From NCBI RefSeq assembly GCF_002356335.1, contig NZ_AP018165.1, positions 2,232,001-2,296,000 of the forward strand: DNA of 64,000 nucleotides, given 5' to 3'. Position numbers and translations under genes: made by a program. The stretch's first letter is position 1, and each line of letters starts with the position of its first letter. Source of the stretch: [Mycobacterium] stephanolepidis (GTDB lineage: Bacteria; Actinomycetota; Actinomycetes; Mycobacteriales; Mycobacteriaceae). Shown here piece by piece: positions 10,012-21,511 of this stretch. The notes under the pieces were generated by a model. The model saw only the letters and a list, made by a program, of their open reading frames with translations. It was not told the DNA's origin and ran no database searches.

Positions 10012-12966
10012 GTGGCCGACCGTCTGATCGTGCGGGGCGCGCGTGAGCACAACCTGCGCGGTATCGACCTTGACCTACCCCGAGACAGCCTCATCGTCTT
10101 CACGGGCCTCTCCGGATCTGGGAAGTCGAGTCTGGCCTTCGACACCATCTTTGCCGAGGGACAGCGCAGGTACGTCGAATCACTGTCCGCGTATGCACGC
10201 CAGTTCCTCGGGCAGATGGACAAACCCGACGTTGATTTCATCGAGGGGTTGTCGCCTGCGGTATCGATCGACCAGAAATCCACCAACCGCAACCCCCGGT
10301 CCACGGTGGGCACCATCACCGAGGTCTACGACTACCTGCGTCTGTTGTATGCGCGGGCCGGGACCCCACATTGCCCGGTGTGTGGGGAGAAGATCGCCAA
10401 GCAGACCCCGCAGCAGATCGTGGATCAGGTGCTGGATATGGAGGAGGGCCTGCGGTTCCAGGTGCTCGCTCCCGTGGTCCGCACGCGCAAGGGTGAGTTC
10501 GTCGACCTGTTCGAGCAGCTGAACTCGCAGGGGTACAGCCGCATTCGGGTTGACGGCGTGGTGCATTCGCTCACCGATCCGCCCAAGCTCAAGAAGCAGG
10601 AGAAGCACGACATCGAGGTGGTCATCGACCGCCTCGCGGTCAAGGCCAGCTCCAAGCAGCGACTGACGGACTCGGTGGAGACTGCGCTGCGCCTCGCCGA
10701 CGGCATCGTGGTGCTCGAATTCGTCGATGCCGAGGAAGATTCCCCGCATCGCGAACGCAGGTTCTCCGAGAAGCTCGCGTGCCCGAACGGTCACCCGCTG
10801 GCCGTGGACGATCTTGAACCGCGGTCGTTTTCGTTCAACTCGCCCTACGGCGCCTGCCCCGAGTGCACCGGTCTGGGAATCAAGAAGGAAGTCGACCCCG
10901 ATCTGGTGGTCCCCGACCCGGATATGACCCTCGCCGAGGGTGCCATCGCGCCCTGGTCGATGGGCCAGAACGCCGACTACTTCGTCCGGCTCATGGCGGG
11001 ATTGGGCGATGCCCTCGGGTTCGATGTGGACACCCCCTGGAAGAAGCTTCCCGCTGCCGCCAAGAAGGCGCTCCTGGACGGGTCGTCCGAGCAGGTTCAT
11101 GTCCGGTACAAGAACCGATACGGTCGCACCCGGTCGTACTACGCCGAGTTCGAAGGCGTACTGGCCTTTCTGCAACGCCGCATGGAGCAGACCGAGTCCG
11201 AATGGGCCAAGGAACGCTACGAGGGCTTCATGCGGGACATCCCGTGTCCCGTGTGCAACGGAACCCGGCTCAAGCCGGAGATCCTCTCCGTGACCCTGAC
11301 CGCGGGGGAGCACGGCACCAAATCGATCGCGCAGGTCTGTGACCTCTCGATCGCCGAGTGTGCGCAGTTCCTCAACGCATTGACACTCGGGCACCGCGAG
11401 CAAGCCATCGCGGGGCAGGTGCTCAAGGAAGTCCAGTTCCGGCTCGGGTTCCTCTTGGACGTAGGACTGCAGTACCTGTCATTGTCGCGGGCGGCGGGCA
11501 CGCTCTCCGGTGGTGAGGCGCAGCGCATCCGACTGGCCACCCAGATCGGCTCGGGGCTGGTGGGTGTGCTCTATGTGCTGGACGAGCCGTCCATCGGTCT
11601 GCACCAGCGCGATAACCGTCGACTCATCGAGACGCTCACGCGGCTAAGGGATCTCGGTAATACGTTGATCGTCGTCGAGCACGACGAGGACACCATCAAA
11701 CACGCGGACTGGGTTGTCGACATCGGGCCTGCGGCGGGGGAGCACGGCGGCCAGGTGGTGCACAGCGGCACCTACGCCGAGCTGCTGAAAAACAAGCACT
11801 CCGTCACGGGCGCGTATCTTTCTGGGGCAGCGAGCATTCCGCTGCCGCCGACGCGCCGGTCGATCGACGCCAAGCGCCAGGTCACCGTGGTCGGTGCGCG
11901 TGAGCACAACCTCAAGGGCATCGACGTCTCCTTCCCGCTCGGGGTGTTGACCTCGGTCACCGGAGTGTCGGGTTCGGGAAAGTCGACACTGGTCAACGAC
12001 ATCCTCGCCACGGTGTTGGCCAACAAGCTCAACGGTGCACGGCAGGTCCCCGGCCGGCATACCCGCGTGACCGGCCTGGATCAGGTGGACAAGCTCGTGC
12101 GGGTCGACCAGTCGCCGATCGGGCGCACACCGCGCTCCAATCCGGCCACGTACACCGGGGTGTTCGACAAGATCCGCACGTTGTTCGCGGCCACCACCGA
12201 GGCCAAGGTGCGTGGTTATCAACCCGGCCGGTTCTCGTTCAACGTCAAGGGCGGGCGCTGCGAGGCATGCACGGGCGACGGCACTATCAAGATCGAGATG
12301 AACTTCCTTCCCGATGTGTACGTGCCGTGCGAGGTGTGTCACGGCGCGCGCTACAACCGGGAGACACTCGAGGTCCACTACAAGGGCAAGACCATCGCGC
12401 AGGTACTGGACATGCCCATCGAGGAGGCCGCAGAGTTCTTCGAGCCCATCACCTCCATCCACCGGTATCTGAACACGCTCGTGGAGGTCGGCCTGGGCTA
12501 TGTGCGACTGGGGCAGCCTGCTCCGACGCTGTCCGGCGGTGAGGCGCAGCGCGTCAAGCTGGCTGCTGAGCTGCAGAAGCGCTCAACGGGCAAGACCGTC
12601 TACATCCTCGACGAGCCCACCACGGGGCTGCATTTCGAGGACATTCGCAAGCTGCTCACCGTGATCAACGGCTTGGTGGACAAGGGCAACACCGTGATCG
12701 TGATCGAGCACAACCTCGATGTCATCAAGACCTCGGACTGGATCATCGACATGGGCCCGGAGGGCGGATCGGGCGGCGGTTCCGTGGTGGCGCAGGGCGC
12801 ACCCGACGTGGTGGCGCAGACCGCGGGTAGTCACACCGGTGAATTCCTGGCGGACATGTTGCCCAAGCCCCAACGCAACGGCAAGACCCCCGCGAAGGCG
12901 CCCGTGAAGAGCGCCGGAGAGCCGCCCGCCAAAGCGCGGACCAGGAAGGTTGTCACGCCGGTCTAG
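10012..12966 (+). CDS. uvrA: UvrA, excinuclease ABC subunit A
   Basis: 984 residues from the GTG at 10012, placed by AAGGAG at 10002-10007 and by the conserved start [18 protein letters not shown]. UvrA is the dimeric ABC-type ATPase that finds bulky DNA lesions and loads UvrB. Both ATPase domains are intact: Walker [10 protein letters not shown] and GVSGSGKST, signatures LSGGEAQRI and LSGGEAQRV, Walker [12 protein letters not shown] and [11 protein letters not shown]. The zinc-binding cysteine pairs CPVCG, CPECTG and [12 protein letters not shown] are present. The C-terminal tail is lysine/proline-rich. No mycobacterial LexA box was seen in the 153-base gap from the divergent MBL gene. Confidence 0.98.
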   Translation: MADRLIVRGAREHNLRGIDLDLPRDSLIVFTGLSGSGKSSLAFDTIFAEGQRRYVESLSAYARQFLGQMDKPDVDFIEGLSPAVSIDQKSTNRNPRSTVGTITEVYDYLRLLYARAGTPHCPVCGEKIAKQTPQQIVDQVLDMEEGLRFQVLAPVVRTRKGEFVDLFEQLNSQGYSRIRVDGVVHSLTDPPKLKKQEKHDIEVVIDRLAVKASSKQRLTDSVETALRLADGIVVLEFVDAEEDSPHRERRFSEKLACPNGHPLAVDDLEPRSFSFNSPYGACPECTGLGIKKEVDPDLVVPDPDMTLAEGAIAPWSMGQNADYFVRLMAGLGDALGFDVDTPWKKLPAAAKKALLDGSSEQVHVRYKNRYGRTRSYYAEFEGVLAFLQRRMEQTESEWAKERYEGFMRDIPCPVCNGTRLKPEILSVTLTAGEHGTKSIAQVCDLSIAECAQFLNALTLGHREQAIAGQVLKEVQFRLGFLLDVGLQYLSLSRAAGTLSGGEAQRIRLATQIGSGLVGVLYVLDEPSIGLHQRDNRRLIETLTRLRDLGNTLIVVEHDEDTIKHADWVVDIGPAAGEHGGQVVHSGTYAELLKNKHSVTGAYLSGAASIPLPPTRRSIDAKRQVTVVGAREHNLKGIDVSFPLGVLTSVTGVSGSGKSTLVNDILATVLANKLNGARQVPGRHTRVTGLDQVDKLVRVDQSPIGRTPRSNPATYTGVFDKIRTLFAATTEAKVRGYQPGRFSFNVKGGRCEACTGDGTIKIEMNFLPDVYVPCEVCHGARYNRETLEVHYKGKTIAQVLDMPIEEAAEFFEPITSIHRYLNTLVEVGLGYVRLGQPAPTLSGGEAQRVKLAAELQKRSTGKTVYILDEPTTGLHFEDIRKLLTVINGLVDKGNTVIVIEHNLDVIKTSDWIIDMGPEGGSGGGSVVAQGAPDVVAQTAGSHTGEFLADMLPKPQRNGKTPAKAPVKSAGEPPAKARTRKVVTPV

Positions 12967-12976
12967 GGTGGCATTC

Positions 12977-14458
12977 ATGACTGACGAGGTAGTTGGTGAA
13001 CCGTTCGTTCGTATCCTCACCAACCTCGCGGAATCGGCACCCGATGCTCCGGCGGTCACCTGCGGTACCGAGGTGGTCACCAGGGCCGAACTGGAGCGGC
13101 GTGCCACCGCCTTGGCGCACGCCTACCAGCGGCTGGGTGTTCAGCAGGGTGACCTCGTCACCATCGGGTTGCCCAACTCGGTGGAATTCTTCGCGGCCCA
13201 GATCGCAGTGTGGAAGCTCGGCGCCACCCCCCAACCGGTGTCCTGGCGGCTGCCGCTGGCCGAACGTCGGGCAATCGTCGAACTCGCCGACTCGGCGCTC
13301 GTGGTCGGAGTCGATCCGGCCGATCATCCGGATCGAGTCTGTGTCCCAGCAGGATTCGAGCCCACGGCCGAAGACCACGCCGCGGGACCCCTACCTGAGG
13401 TGGTGTCGCCGGCCTGGAAGGCGCCCACGTCGGGAGGCAGCACCGGGCGTCCCAAGATCATCCTGGCCCCCAGCCCCGCGGCCATTACCGGCCCTGCTGC
13501 GGGAGAGATCATGGGCATGCAGTCGGGAGATGCTCAGCTCGTCGCCGGACCGCTGTATCACAATGCGCCGCTGATGTTTTCATCGTACGGGCTGCTACTC
13601 GGGCATCATCTGATCGTGCAGCCCAAATTCGACGCCCTACAGGCTCTCGAACTGATCGACAAGCACAAGGTCACCTGGTTGCAGGTGGTTCCCACCATGA
13701 TGTCGCGAATATTGCGTGAGGTCCGCCAGCATCCCGGTCGATTCGACCTGTCCAGCATCCGGGTGCTGTGGCACATGGCCGCCCCGTGTCCGGTGTGGCT
13801 GAAACAAGCATGGATCGACCTGCTGGGCCCGGAGGTGATCTGGGAGCTGTACGCGGGCACCGAGGCCATCGGCGGCACCATCATCACCGGACCGGAGTGG
13901 TTGGCGCATCGCGGTTCCGTCGGCAAGCCCGCGCTGGGTGAGCTGGCGATTCTCGATGAGGAAGGGAACCCGCTGCCCTCCGGGGAGGTAGGGGAGATCT
14001 TCATGCGCCCGTGGGAAGGCATGCCCAAGCCCTACAAGTACCTTGGCGCCGAGATCAAGCGGTTCGGAACATGGGAATCCATCGGCGATCTCGGCTGGGT
14101 CGATGACGACGGCTACCTCTACATGAGTGACCGGCGTACCGACCTCATCGTGACCGGTGGGGCCAATGTGTTCCCCGCCGAAGTCGAGTCCGTCATGAAC
14201 GGTTACCCCGGAGTGATCGACAGCGTCGTCGTGGGTCTGCCCGATGACGACCTCGGGCAGACCGTGCACGCGGTTGTGCATGCCGAGCACAATGTGACCG
14301 AAGACCAGTTGCGCGACTATCTGTTCGACCAGATCGTCCTCTACAAGGTTCCGCGCACCATCGAGTTCGTCGCCGAACCCTTGCGTGAGGATTCAGGCAA
14401 GGTCCGGCGCAGCCTCATCCGCGAGCAGGCCATTGCTCGTCGGGCCGCGACTGGCTAG
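12977..14458 (+). CDS. AMP-binding acyl-CoA synthetase
   Basis: 493 residues from the ATG at 12977; an upstream in-frame codon at 12950 overlaps uvrA. ANL-superfamily motifs are in order: SGGSTGRPKI (A3 phosphate loop, about 153-162), LYAGTEAIGG (A5), GDLGWVDDDGYLYMSDRRTDLIVTGG (A7-A8 hinge) and the catalytic lysine in DSGKVRR near the C-terminus. It forms an acyl-adenylate and then acyl-CoA from a fatty or aromatic acid. The N-terminal domain resembles bile-acid or short-chain CoA ligases, but the substrate is open. It starts 10 bases after uvrA. Its last 44 bases overlap a convergent small gene. Confidence 0.88.
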   Translation: MTDEVVGEPFVRILTNLAESAPDAPAVTCGTEVVTRAELERRATALAHAYQRLGVQQGDLVTIGLPNSVEFFAAQIAVWKLGATPQPVSWRLPLAERRAIVELADSALVVGVDPADHPDRVCVPAGFEPTAEDHAAGPLPEVVSPAWKAPTSGGSTGRPKIILAPSPAAITGPAAGEIMGMQSGDAQLVAGPLYHNAPLMFSSYGLLLGHHLIVQPKFDALQALELIDKHKVTWLQVVPTMMSRILREVRQHPGRFDLSSIRVLWHMAAPCPVWLKQAWIDLLGPEVIWELYAGTEAIGGTIITGPEWLAHRGSVGKPALGELAILDEEGNPLPSGEVGEIFMRPWEGMPKPYKYLGAEIKRFGTWESIGDLGWVDDDGYLYMSDRRTDLIVTGGANVFPAEVESVMNGYPGVIDSVVVGLPDDDLGQTVHAVVHAEHNVTEDQLRDYLFDQIVLYKVPRTIEFVAEPLREDSGKVRRSLIREQAIARRAATG

Positions 14459-14675
14459 ATTCCTCACGCATCGATCTGCGGATCTCCTCGACCCGCTCGG
14501 CCGCGGCCCGGTTTCGGGCCTCGAACTGCTCCTCCAGCGCACGACCCTCTTCGCTTTCGGCGTCCAGCTCGGCGGACCCGGCGGCGGTGCCGGATCGGGT
14601 TTCGATCTTCTCGCGCACCGACTCGAACGTCGGTACACCGCTGTCGGTGTATCCCGGATCAGGCGTATCGGACAT
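14415..14675 (-). CDS. Small conserved mycobacterial protein, unknown function
   Basis: 86 residues, highly charged: MSDTPDPGYTDSGVPTFESV, then a predicted helix rich in Glu and Arg (SEEGRALEEQFEARNRAAAE) that could form a coiled coil. No cysteine, signal or membrane segment. A similar small protein follows uvrA in M. tuberculosis (Rv1638A region, from memory). The 3' end overlaps the acyl-CoA synthetase gene by 44 bases in antiparallel. Function unknown. Confidence 0.72.
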   Translation of the reverse strand: MSDTPDPGYTDSGVPTFESVREKIETRSGTAAGSAELDAESEEGRALEEQFEARNRAAAERVEEIRRSMREESSQSRPDEQWPARG

Positions 14676-14708
14676 AGCGCCCGACGCTACTCCGCCCGCG
14701 CACGGCAG

Positions 14709-16076
14709 CTAGCGCGGCAATGGCACATCGGGCACCATGGGCGTGCCGATGCGGCTCGCCATCCAGGGGAATGCCGATGTGAACGCCGTCTGTGCGAACG
14801 GCCACTTGTGTTCACCGGGTTTGTGCTGCACCGTGCATGAGATTCCCTGTGCCGCACCGAGCTCGCACAGTCGATGCGCGGCGCGGTCCTGATCGCTGAG
14901 CGGCACCGCCGCCGCCGCTCCCGGCACCGCGCCCGTACTGGTGATCGCCCCGGATCCGGCGCGGTGCATCCCATTGACGTCGAACCAACCGGAGGTGTTC
15001 GTGTACGGCCCATTACGCGACATCACCGTCGCCGGGTCGAACTGCTCCCATGCCGCGGCGTCACCGCCGAAAAGACGAGCAATGGTCTGCGCCTTGTTCC
15101 CGGTGTTCGGCGACATATCGCCGGCGATGTCCTCGAAGGCGCTGAACAGTTCGGGGTGTTTGACCGCAAGCGTCACCGCGCAGGTGCCACCCATCGACCA
15201 GCCGACCACACCCCAGTTCTGCGGCCGCGGGCTCACGCCAAAGCGCGACACCATAAACGGGACAACGTCCTTCGTGAGATGGTCGGCGGAGTTACCGCGC
15301 GGGCCGTTCACGCATTCGGTGTCGTTGTTGAACGAGCCACCCGCGTCCACGAACACCATGACGGGAGCATTTCCGCCGTGCTGGCCGGCGAAGGCGTCTG
15401 CCACCTCGACGGCGTTGCCGCTGCGGATCCAGTCGCTCGGGGTGTTGAACTCGCCGCCGATCATCATGATCGTCGGCAACTGGGTGCGGGTCGAATCAAA
15501 CCATGCCGGAGGTAGGTAGACGATCTCCTGGCGATGGCGAAATCCACTGGCGTCGGCCGGGATATCCACCGGCACGAGCTTGCCCTTGGTCATCGTCGGC
15601 CCGCGGCGCTCCGCACGGGCAGCGGTCACCGTGGCCATATCGGCTTGGTTGGGCAGCGGGCCCGCGGTCAGCTGCGCCCACCCGGACTGGACGCTGCGCA
15701 CGTATCCAGTCCATTGATTTAGCATCAGTGACCCGGAGAGGACCGCCAACGGCACCGCGGTGACCGCGATCGCGCGACGCCACCAGTGCGACGTGCGCCA
15801 GCCCACCACCAGGACGGTGGCGGCCACACCGGTGAGCGCGATCCATACCCACAGCATCAGCGGAGCGGGATTGCCCCTGTCGGCCCAGCCCTCGGACTGG
15901 ATGTACCAGTAGGCCCACGCGGCGAGGACGCCACCGACGGCCACGGCAACGGGTAACCAGCGCCGAAACCACCCACCGGTGCGCAGCCCTATCGCGAGGA
16001 CGAGCGCGAAACCGGCAATGACCTGCATGGAGACGGGGAAGCTCCCATGTAACAACGAGATGTCATGACCGGACAC
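14709..16076 (-). CDS. Membrane-anchored esterase, Rv1639c-like alpha/beta hydrolase
   Basis: 455 residues, GTG start at 16076. The first 130 residues hold about four membrane helices (MQVIAGFALVLAIGLR, WLPVAVAVGGVLAAWAYW, MLWVWIALTGVAATVLVV, AIAVTAVPLAVLSGSLML). The rest is an extracytoplasmic alpha/beta hydrolase of the esterase-D/antigen-85-like superfamily. The nucleophile elbow is GWSMGG, and a candidate catalytic His lies in GEHKWPF near the end. Its neighbour lysX makes lysyl-phosphatidylglycerol, and the pair is conserved in mycobacteria, which suggests a shared envelope-lipid role. That link and the substrate are inference. Confidence 0.85.
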   Translation of the reverse strand: MSGHDISLLHGSFPVSMQVIAGFALVLAIGLRTGGWFRRWLPVAVAVGGVLAAWAYWYIQSEGWADRGNPAPLMLWVWIALTGVAATVLVVGWRTSHWWRRAIAVTAVPLAVLSGSLMLNQWTGYVRSVQSGWAQLTAGPLPNQADMATVTAARAERRGPTMTKGKLVPVDIPADASGFRHRQEIVYLPPAWFDSTRTQLPTIMMIGGEFNTPSDWIRSGNAVEVADAFAGQHGGNAPVMVFVDAGGSFNNDTECVNGPRGNSADHLTKDVVPFMVSRFGVSPRPQNWGVVGWSMGGTCAVTLAVKHPELFSAFEDIAGDMSPNTGNKAQTIARLFGGDAAAWEQFDPATVMSRNGPYTNTSGWFDVNGMHRAGSGAITSTGAVPGAAAAVPLSDQDRAAHRLCELGAAQGISCTVQHKPGEHKWPFAQTAFTSAFPWMASRIGTPMVPDVPLPR

Positions 16077-16162
16077 GCACCTATGATGGCCTAGATACCT
16101 GTGAATTGTCTGTCAGGTTTTCGACGAGTCCGGATACAGAATCCGAACAGATTCACCGTGCC

Positions 16163-19100
16163 TTACCGGGGTTTGGCCAGCGGGAACGGCAGCGTCTCGC
16201 GGATGCTGCGCCCCGTGATGAGCATGACCACACGGTCGACTCCCATGCCCATACCGCCGGTGGGTGCCATGGCGTATTCCATCGCTCGCAGGAAGTCCTC
16301 GTCGAGTTCCATGGCCTCGGCGTCGCCGCCCGCCGCCAGAAGTGACTGCTCGTACAGGCGTCGACGCTGCTCCACCGGGTCGGTCAATTCGGTATAGGCG
16401 GTGCCGAGTTCGACACCCCAGGCCACCAGATCCCACCGCTCGGCGAGCCCGCCGGTGCTCCGGTGTGGACGGGTCAGCGGGGACACCGAGACCGGAAAGT
16501 CACTGTAGAAGGTGGGTGTGGTGGTGTGTTTCTCCACGAGCTGCTCGTAGAGCTCCAGCGCCAGGTGCCCGGCGTCCCATCGCGGATTGAACTGCACCTC
16601 GGCCGATCGGCAGAGCCGTTGCAGTGTAGGCACTTCCGTTGTCGCATCGATCTGTTCGCCGAGGGCGCGAGACACTGCCTCGTGCAGCGGGATGATCGGC
16701 CACTCGCCACTGATGTCAACGGGGGCCAGCTTTCCGTCGGCGCCGTCCTCGCGGGGCCGCATCACCACTTCGCTGCCGTGCGCTGCCTTGGCGGCGTTCT
16801 GGATCAGCCGTTGGGTTGTCTTGGCCCAGGTCAGATAATCGGCATGCGCCTGATACGCCTCCAGCAGCGTGAATTCGGGGTTGTGGCTGAAGTCCACCCC
16901 CTCATTGCGGAAGGCCCGGCCTAGCTCGAAGACCCGCTCCACGCCACCCACGCAGAGTCGTTTGAGATAGAGCTCGGGCGCGATACGCAGGTAGAGATCC
17001 AAGTTGTACGCGTTGATGTGCGTCAGGAAGGGGCGCGCGTTGGCTCCGCCGTGGACCTGTTGCAAGATCGGCGTCTCGACCTCTAAAAATCCTTGTGATA
17101 GCAACGTGTTACGCAGTGAGGTGATGATCGCGCTGCGCGCCGCGATCTGGTCTCGGGCCTCTGGATTGATCGCCAGATCAAGGTATCGAGCGCGCACCCT
17201 GGCCTCGGGGTCGGTAAGGCCTTTGCGCTTGTCGGGCAGCGGATGCAGGCATTTTCCGATGATCCGCCACGATCGCACCAGCACAGACCGGGTGCCGTTC
17301 TGCGACTGACCCATGACCCCGCTGGCTTCGACCAGGTCGCCGAGGTCGATGGCGGCGGTGAACTCTTCATGCAGCAGTGGGTCGTCGATGAGCAGTTGCA
17401 CCTCGGCCGACCAGTCGCGCAGCTGCGCGAAAAGCACACCGCCATAGTCACGGATGCGCAGCAGGCGACCACTGATGACGACCTCGGTGCCATCGGCGGC
17501 GGCCAATGCCTCCGCAACGGTATGGCTGGGCGGTGAGCCGGCCGGGTATGCGTCGATTCCCCGCTCCTGCAGGGCGGCGAGCTTGCCGAGTCGCACCTTG
17601 ACCTGCTCGGGCACTCGCTGCAGTGCGGTGGACTGCGGCGGCAGGTCGGGGGCGGTGCCATCGTGGTGCAGTAGTCCGGTGGCCACGATGGACTGTGGCA
17701 CCGCACTGTACTGACCGGTATGCCGTGGCTTATCCCGATTGCCGAACGGCAAGACCAGGAACCCCTCGGCGATCACCGAGGCGATGCCGATCCGGGGGAT
17801 GAGCCGGGCATCCTCGTAGCAGGCGAACCGGGGCACCCATTCCGGCTGATACTTCACGTTCGAGCGGTACAACTGCTCGAACTGCCAGAACCGTGAGGCG
17901 AACATCAACACCGAGCGCCACAGCCGCAGGACCGGGCCCGCACCGATACGGGAGCCGTCCGCGTACACCGAGCGGAACATCACGAAGTTGAGAGAGACTC
18001 GAGTGATTCCCATGGCCTCTGCCCGGGTGAGCAGCTCGGTAACCATGAATTCTATTGTGCCGTTGGGTGATTGACGTGAACGGCGCATCAATTCGAGAGA
18101 TACCCCGCTGGCGCCCCAGGGCACCAGCGACAGCATGGCGACGGCGTTGTCGTCGGAATCGACCGCCTCCACCAGCAGGCAGTCGCCATCGGTGGAATCC
18201 CCCAACCGCCCGAGCGCCATGGAGAATCCGCGTTCGGTGTTGCCGTCACGCCACAGGTCGGCGTTGGTGATGATCTGTTTCGCCTCGTCCGGCGTCAATT
18301 CGCGGTGGCGGCGGATACGCACCGACAATCCCGAGCGTCGGGCGCGGTTCACGGCCTGGCGGACTGCGGCCATGTGCGGACCCGATATCGAGAACGACCG
18401 CGGGTACAGGATCGCCTCGTCGCCGAGTTCCAATGCGTTCAGGCCGTGTTCTCGGTAAGCGAGCGCGCCCTCGGCGCTCGCACCCATCACCGCAGGCGCC
18501 CAGCCGTATGCCTGGCACACCTGCAGCCATGCGGCAATGGCCTGGCTCCACGCCGTCTTGTCTCCGATGGGGTCCGCGCTGACCAGGCAGACGCCAACCT
18601 CCACGCGATAGGTCACGGCCGCCCGGCCGTTGGGCGCGAAGATGACGGCCTTGTCGCGGCGGGTCGCAAAATATCCGAGAGAGTCGTCCTGCCCATACCG
18701 CTCGAGCAGCCCGCGGATCAGCGATTCGTCGTCGCCGGTCAACGCATTGACCGCACGCTGAGAGCGGAACAACACGACGGCCGCGGACATCAGCGCCAGC
18801 GCTCCGAACAGGCCGAAGAGCCAATTCAGGAAGAGATGAGGGTGGCCGTCGAAGTACTCGTGACCGGCAAGCGAGAAGCCGGCCACGCGGTTGAGCGCCC
18901 ACCAGAAACGGTCGGAGCGGGCCAACGATCCCGGGAACATCTCCGTCAGGGCCCAGGCGACGAGCGTTCCCAGCACCAGACCGCCGATGAGCACGGCGAC
19001 GGCCTTGAGCGTCGCACCGCGACGGACCTTCGCATAGAACTCGTGACGCGCCAGGATCAGCAGGATGATCGTGCCGCCATGGAGCACCAGCCCGAGGATC

Positions 19101-19513
19101 TCGACGGCGTCGCGGTGCTGGATGAAACCGCCGATATTGAGGGCCGACAGCACCGTCAGGTTGATCAGCAGAATCCACCACGCGATGCTCTTGCGCACCG
19201 CCAAAGCCGCCGCCAACAGCGACAGCACGAAGGCCCACGCGAGGCTGGTATCGGGCCAGTCGAACAGATACTCGTCGATAAAGGCACGAGGAACCTGTGT
19301 CAGGTGCCGGATGATCGGCGAGATGCTCGACAGGAAGATCATCGCCGCGAAAACCCCGACCAGCCATCCGAAGAAGGTCGGCACCCAGTGCAGTTTCGAG
19401 GTAGATGAGGGAATTGGCTTGGGAGTCTTGCCGATTCCCGGGGCGGCTAGTGGCGATGAAGCGCGAACCTCGGACGATGAGCGGCCTGCGCGAAGAGAAT
19501 CAGACAACGTCAC
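16163..19513 (-). CDS. lysX: LysX, lysyl-PG synthase fused to lysyl-tRNA synthetase
   Basis: 1116 residues, GTG start at 19513. Domain order: a membrane region with about six helices (residues 40-260), a DUF2156/MprF-type transferase domain (about 265-590; [36 protein letters not shown]), an OB-fold tRNA-binding domain (about 645-760; [22 protein letters not shown]) and a class II LysRS catalytic domain ([40 protein letters not shown]). The enzyme charges tRNA-Lys and transfers lysine to phosphatidylglycerol, giving resistance to cationic peptides in M. tuberculosis. The N-terminus is shorter than the 1172-residue M. tuberculosis protein; an in-frame start further upstream was not apparent. 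Confidence 0.96.
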   Translation of the reverse strand: MTLSDSLRAGRSSSEVRASSPLAAPGIGKTPKPIPSSTSKLHWVPTFFGWLVGVFAAMIFLSSISPIIRHLTQVPRAFIDEYLFDWPDTSLAWAFVLSLLAAALAVRKSIAWWILLINLTVLSALNIGGFIQHRDAVEILGLVLHGGTIILLILARHEFYAKVRRGATLKAVAVLIGGLVLGTLVAWALTEMFPGSLARSDRFWWALNRVAGFSLAGHEYFDGHPHLFLNWLFGLFGALALMSAAVVLFRSQRAVNALTGDDESLIRGLLERYGQDDSLGYFATRRDKAVIFAPNGRAAVTYRVEVGVCLVSADPIGDKTAWSQAIAAWLQVCQAYGWAPAVMGASAEGALAYREHGLNALELGDEAILYPRSFSISGPHMAAVRQAVNRARRSGLSVRIRRHRELTPDEAKQIITNADLWRDGNTERGFSMALGRLGDSTDGDCLLVEAVDSDDNAVAMLSLVPWGASGVSLELMRRSRQSPNGTIEFMVTELLTRAEAMGITRVSLNFVMFRSVYADGSRIGAGPVLRLWRSVLMFASRFWQFEQLYRSNVKYQPEWVPRFACYEDARLIPRIGIASVIAEGFLVLPFGNRDKPRHTGQYSAVPQSIVATGLLHHDGTAPDLPPQSTALQRVPEQVKVRLGKLAALQERGIDAYPAGSPPSHTVAEALAAADGTEVVISGRLLRIRDYGGVLFAQLRDWSAEVQLLIDDPLLHEEFTAAIDLGDLVEASGVMGQSQNGTRSVLVRSWRIIGKCLHPLPDKRKGLTDPEARVRARYLDLAINPEARDQIAARSAIITSLRNTLLSQGFLEVETPILQQVHGGANARPFLTHINAYNLDLYLRIAPELYLKRLCVGGVERVFELGRAFRNEGVDFSHNPEFTLLEAYQAHADYLTWAKTTQRLIQNAAKAAHGSEVVMRPREDGADGKLAPVDISGEWPIIPLHEAVSRALGEQIDATTEVPTLQRLCRSAEVQFNPRWDAGHLALELYEQLVEKHTTTPTFYSDFPVSVSPLTRPHRSTGGLAERWDLVAWGVELGTAYTELTDPVEQRRRLYEQSLLAAGGDAEAMELDEDFLRAMEYAMAPTGGMGMGVDRVVMLITGRSIRETLPFPLAKPR

Positions 19514-19553
19514 CTAGCGAGGATAGGCTGTGTAGCTGGCAGTTTACTGATGC

Positions 19554-19913
19554 TCAGCGCAAGTACTTCTCGCCAGGACCCTGACCCGGTTCGTCCGGAA
19601 TGGCGCTGGCTTCCCGGAAAGCCTTCTGCAGACTCTGCAGTCCGTCGCGAATCGGCGCAGCGTGCGGACCCAAGTACTCCACGGAAGCGGCGACCAGACC
19701 GGCAAGGGACGTGATGAGTCGGCGCGCCTCATCCAGATCGCGATGCGGGCTTTCGTCCGGATCGGGGGAGGACAGTCCCAGCTTCTCGGCGCTGGAGCTC
19801 ATCAGCATCACAATGGCCTTGGTGATCACCTCGATCGCCGGAATGTCGGCAAGCTCGCGGACATCCGCGGTCGTGGACTGGTGGTGATCATCGTGGTCAA
19901 GGTCATCGGTCAC
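19554..19913 (-). CDS. DUF1844 protein
   Basis: 119 residues from a GTG at 19913. The reading frame runs on upstream but loses coding character there. The core DIPAIEVITKAIVMLMSSSAEKLGL and the segment LDEARRLITSLAGLVAASVEYLG are the DUF1844 signature: a small, mostly helical protein of unknown function usually found beside infC in actinobacteria. It is divergent from infC across a 285-base leader. No ribosome site is visible. It lies 40 bases before lysX on the same strand and may be read with it. Confidence 0.82.
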   Translation of the reverse strand: MTDDLDHDDHHQSTTADVRELADIPAIEVITKAIVMLMSSSAEKLGLSSPDPDESPHRDLDEARRLITSLAGLVAASVEYLGPHAAPIRDGLQSLQKAFREASAIPDEPGQGPGEKYLR

Positions 19914-20198
19914 GGCTGCTAGACTGTCACGTGCGACCGTTCCCGGCTCCGTCGGGGACATCAAGTGGAGTCCCGCTCCCACCGCTGGCCAACAAGGTAC
20001 AGCGGTCCGGTCCAGCCACCCTAGGTGGTTGTTCTGCGTTATGCAGGACGGCGTATGCCGTCGTGACCGGTCGGCTTCGGGCCCTGCCATGTGCAGGGCT
20101 TTTCTGTTCGTAATGAGCAGAGTGCTGATGGACCCGCTTTTGTCCCCGTCGAACCGCGCTGCGGTCACGACAGATAGAGGACGAGCCAGGGAGGCCAC
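19914..20198 (+). promoter_or_regulatory. Structured infC leader with terminator-like hairpin
   Basis: The gap upstream of infC contains three hairpins in a row: 20014-20020 with 20024-20030; 20031-20037 with 20043-20049; and 20081-20087 with 20093-20099. The last is followed by TTTT at 20100-20103 and looks like an intrinsic terminator. The 5' arm of that terminator can instead pair with 20043-20049 (six of seven pairs), which would be an antiterminator. The terminator lies about 100 bases before the infC start. IF3-L35-L20 operons are autoregulated in other bacteria by different leader structures; attenuation here is inference. Confidence 0.5.
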
Positions 20199-20813
<615 letters not shown>

Positions 20814-20843
20814 TACGGATAACGAAGGAACAGGGACACCAAG

Positions 20844-21038
20844 ATGCCTAAGGCCAAGACCCACAGCGGTGCGTCGAAGCGCTTCCGCACCACCGGCAGC
20901 GGAAAGATCGTGCGCCAGAAGGCGAACCGTCGCCACCTCATGGAGCACAAGCCCACCAGCCGCACCCGCCGTCTCGACGGCCGCACCGTGGTGGCGGAGA
21001 ACGACGCCAAGCGCGTCAAGAAGATGCTGACCGGCTAG
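20844..21038 (+). CDS. rpmI: Ribosomal protein bL35
   Basis: 64 residues: [20 protein letters not shown] followed by [15 protein letters not shown], the standard L35 sequence, very rich in Lys and Arg. It is a large-subunit protein, 30 bases after infC and 51 bases before rplT, in the universal infC-rpmI-rplT order. A GAAGGA site precedes the ATG. Length is normal. Confidence 0.98.
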   Translation: MPKAKTHSGASKRFRTTGSGKIVRQKANRRHLMEHKPTSRTRRLDGRTVVAENDAKRVKKMLTG

Positions 21039-21089
21039 CAGCCGACACCACGACCACCCACTACACAGCACCACACGAAGGACACATAA

Positions 21090-21479
21090 ATGGCACGCGT
21101 GAAAAGGGCCGTCAACGCCCAGAAGAAGCGCCGGACAATCCTGAAGGCCTCCAAGGGCTACCGCGGTCAGCGGTCGCGTCTGTACCGGAAGGCCAAGGAG
21201 CAGCAGCTGCACTCGCTGACCTACGCATACCGGGACCGTCGCGCCCGCAAGGGTGAGTTCCGCAAGCTGTGGATCGCGCGTATCAACGCCGCAGCTCGCG
21301 CCAACGACATCACGTACAACCGCTTCATCCAGGGTCTGAAGATCGCGGGCGTCGAGGTTGACCGCAAGAACCTCGCCGAGCTGGCCGTCAGCGATGCTGC
21401 CGCGTTCACCGCGCTGGTCGAGGTCGCCAAGGCTGCGCTGCCCGAGGATGTCAACGCTCCGGCCGGGGAAGCCGCCTGA
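21090..21479 (+). CDS. rplT: Ribosomal protein bL20
   Basis: 129 residues: [20 protein letters not shown], then [16 protein letters not shown] and [20 protein letters not shown], the L20 signature. The N-terminal extension binds 23S rRNA during early 50S assembly; in several bacteria L20 also represses its own operon by binding the mRNA. A GAAGGA site lies before the ATG. The C-terminal ten residues (NAPAGEAA) are a short mycobacterial-type tail. Confidence 0.98.
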   Translation: MARVKRAVNAQKKRRTILKASKGYRGQRSRLYRKAKEQQLHSLTYAYRDRRARKGEFRKLWIARINAAARANDITYNRFIQGLKIAGVEVDRKNLAELAVSDAAAFTALVEVAKAALPEDVNAPAGEAA

Positions 21480-21511
21480 GCGACTCGGCTCTGACTGAGC
21501 GGTCACAGACA

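Noticed and set aside
10180..11403. Long antisense frames inside uvrA, recN, argH and similar genes
   Set aside because: Typical shadow frames of GC-rich coding DNA; no family features and fully covered by well-supported genes on the other strand.
19931..20113. 60-codon frame in the infC leader running through the terminator hairpin
   Set aside because: GTG start, no ribosome site and no protein-like composition. It could be a leader peptide but nothing supports it beyond being open.
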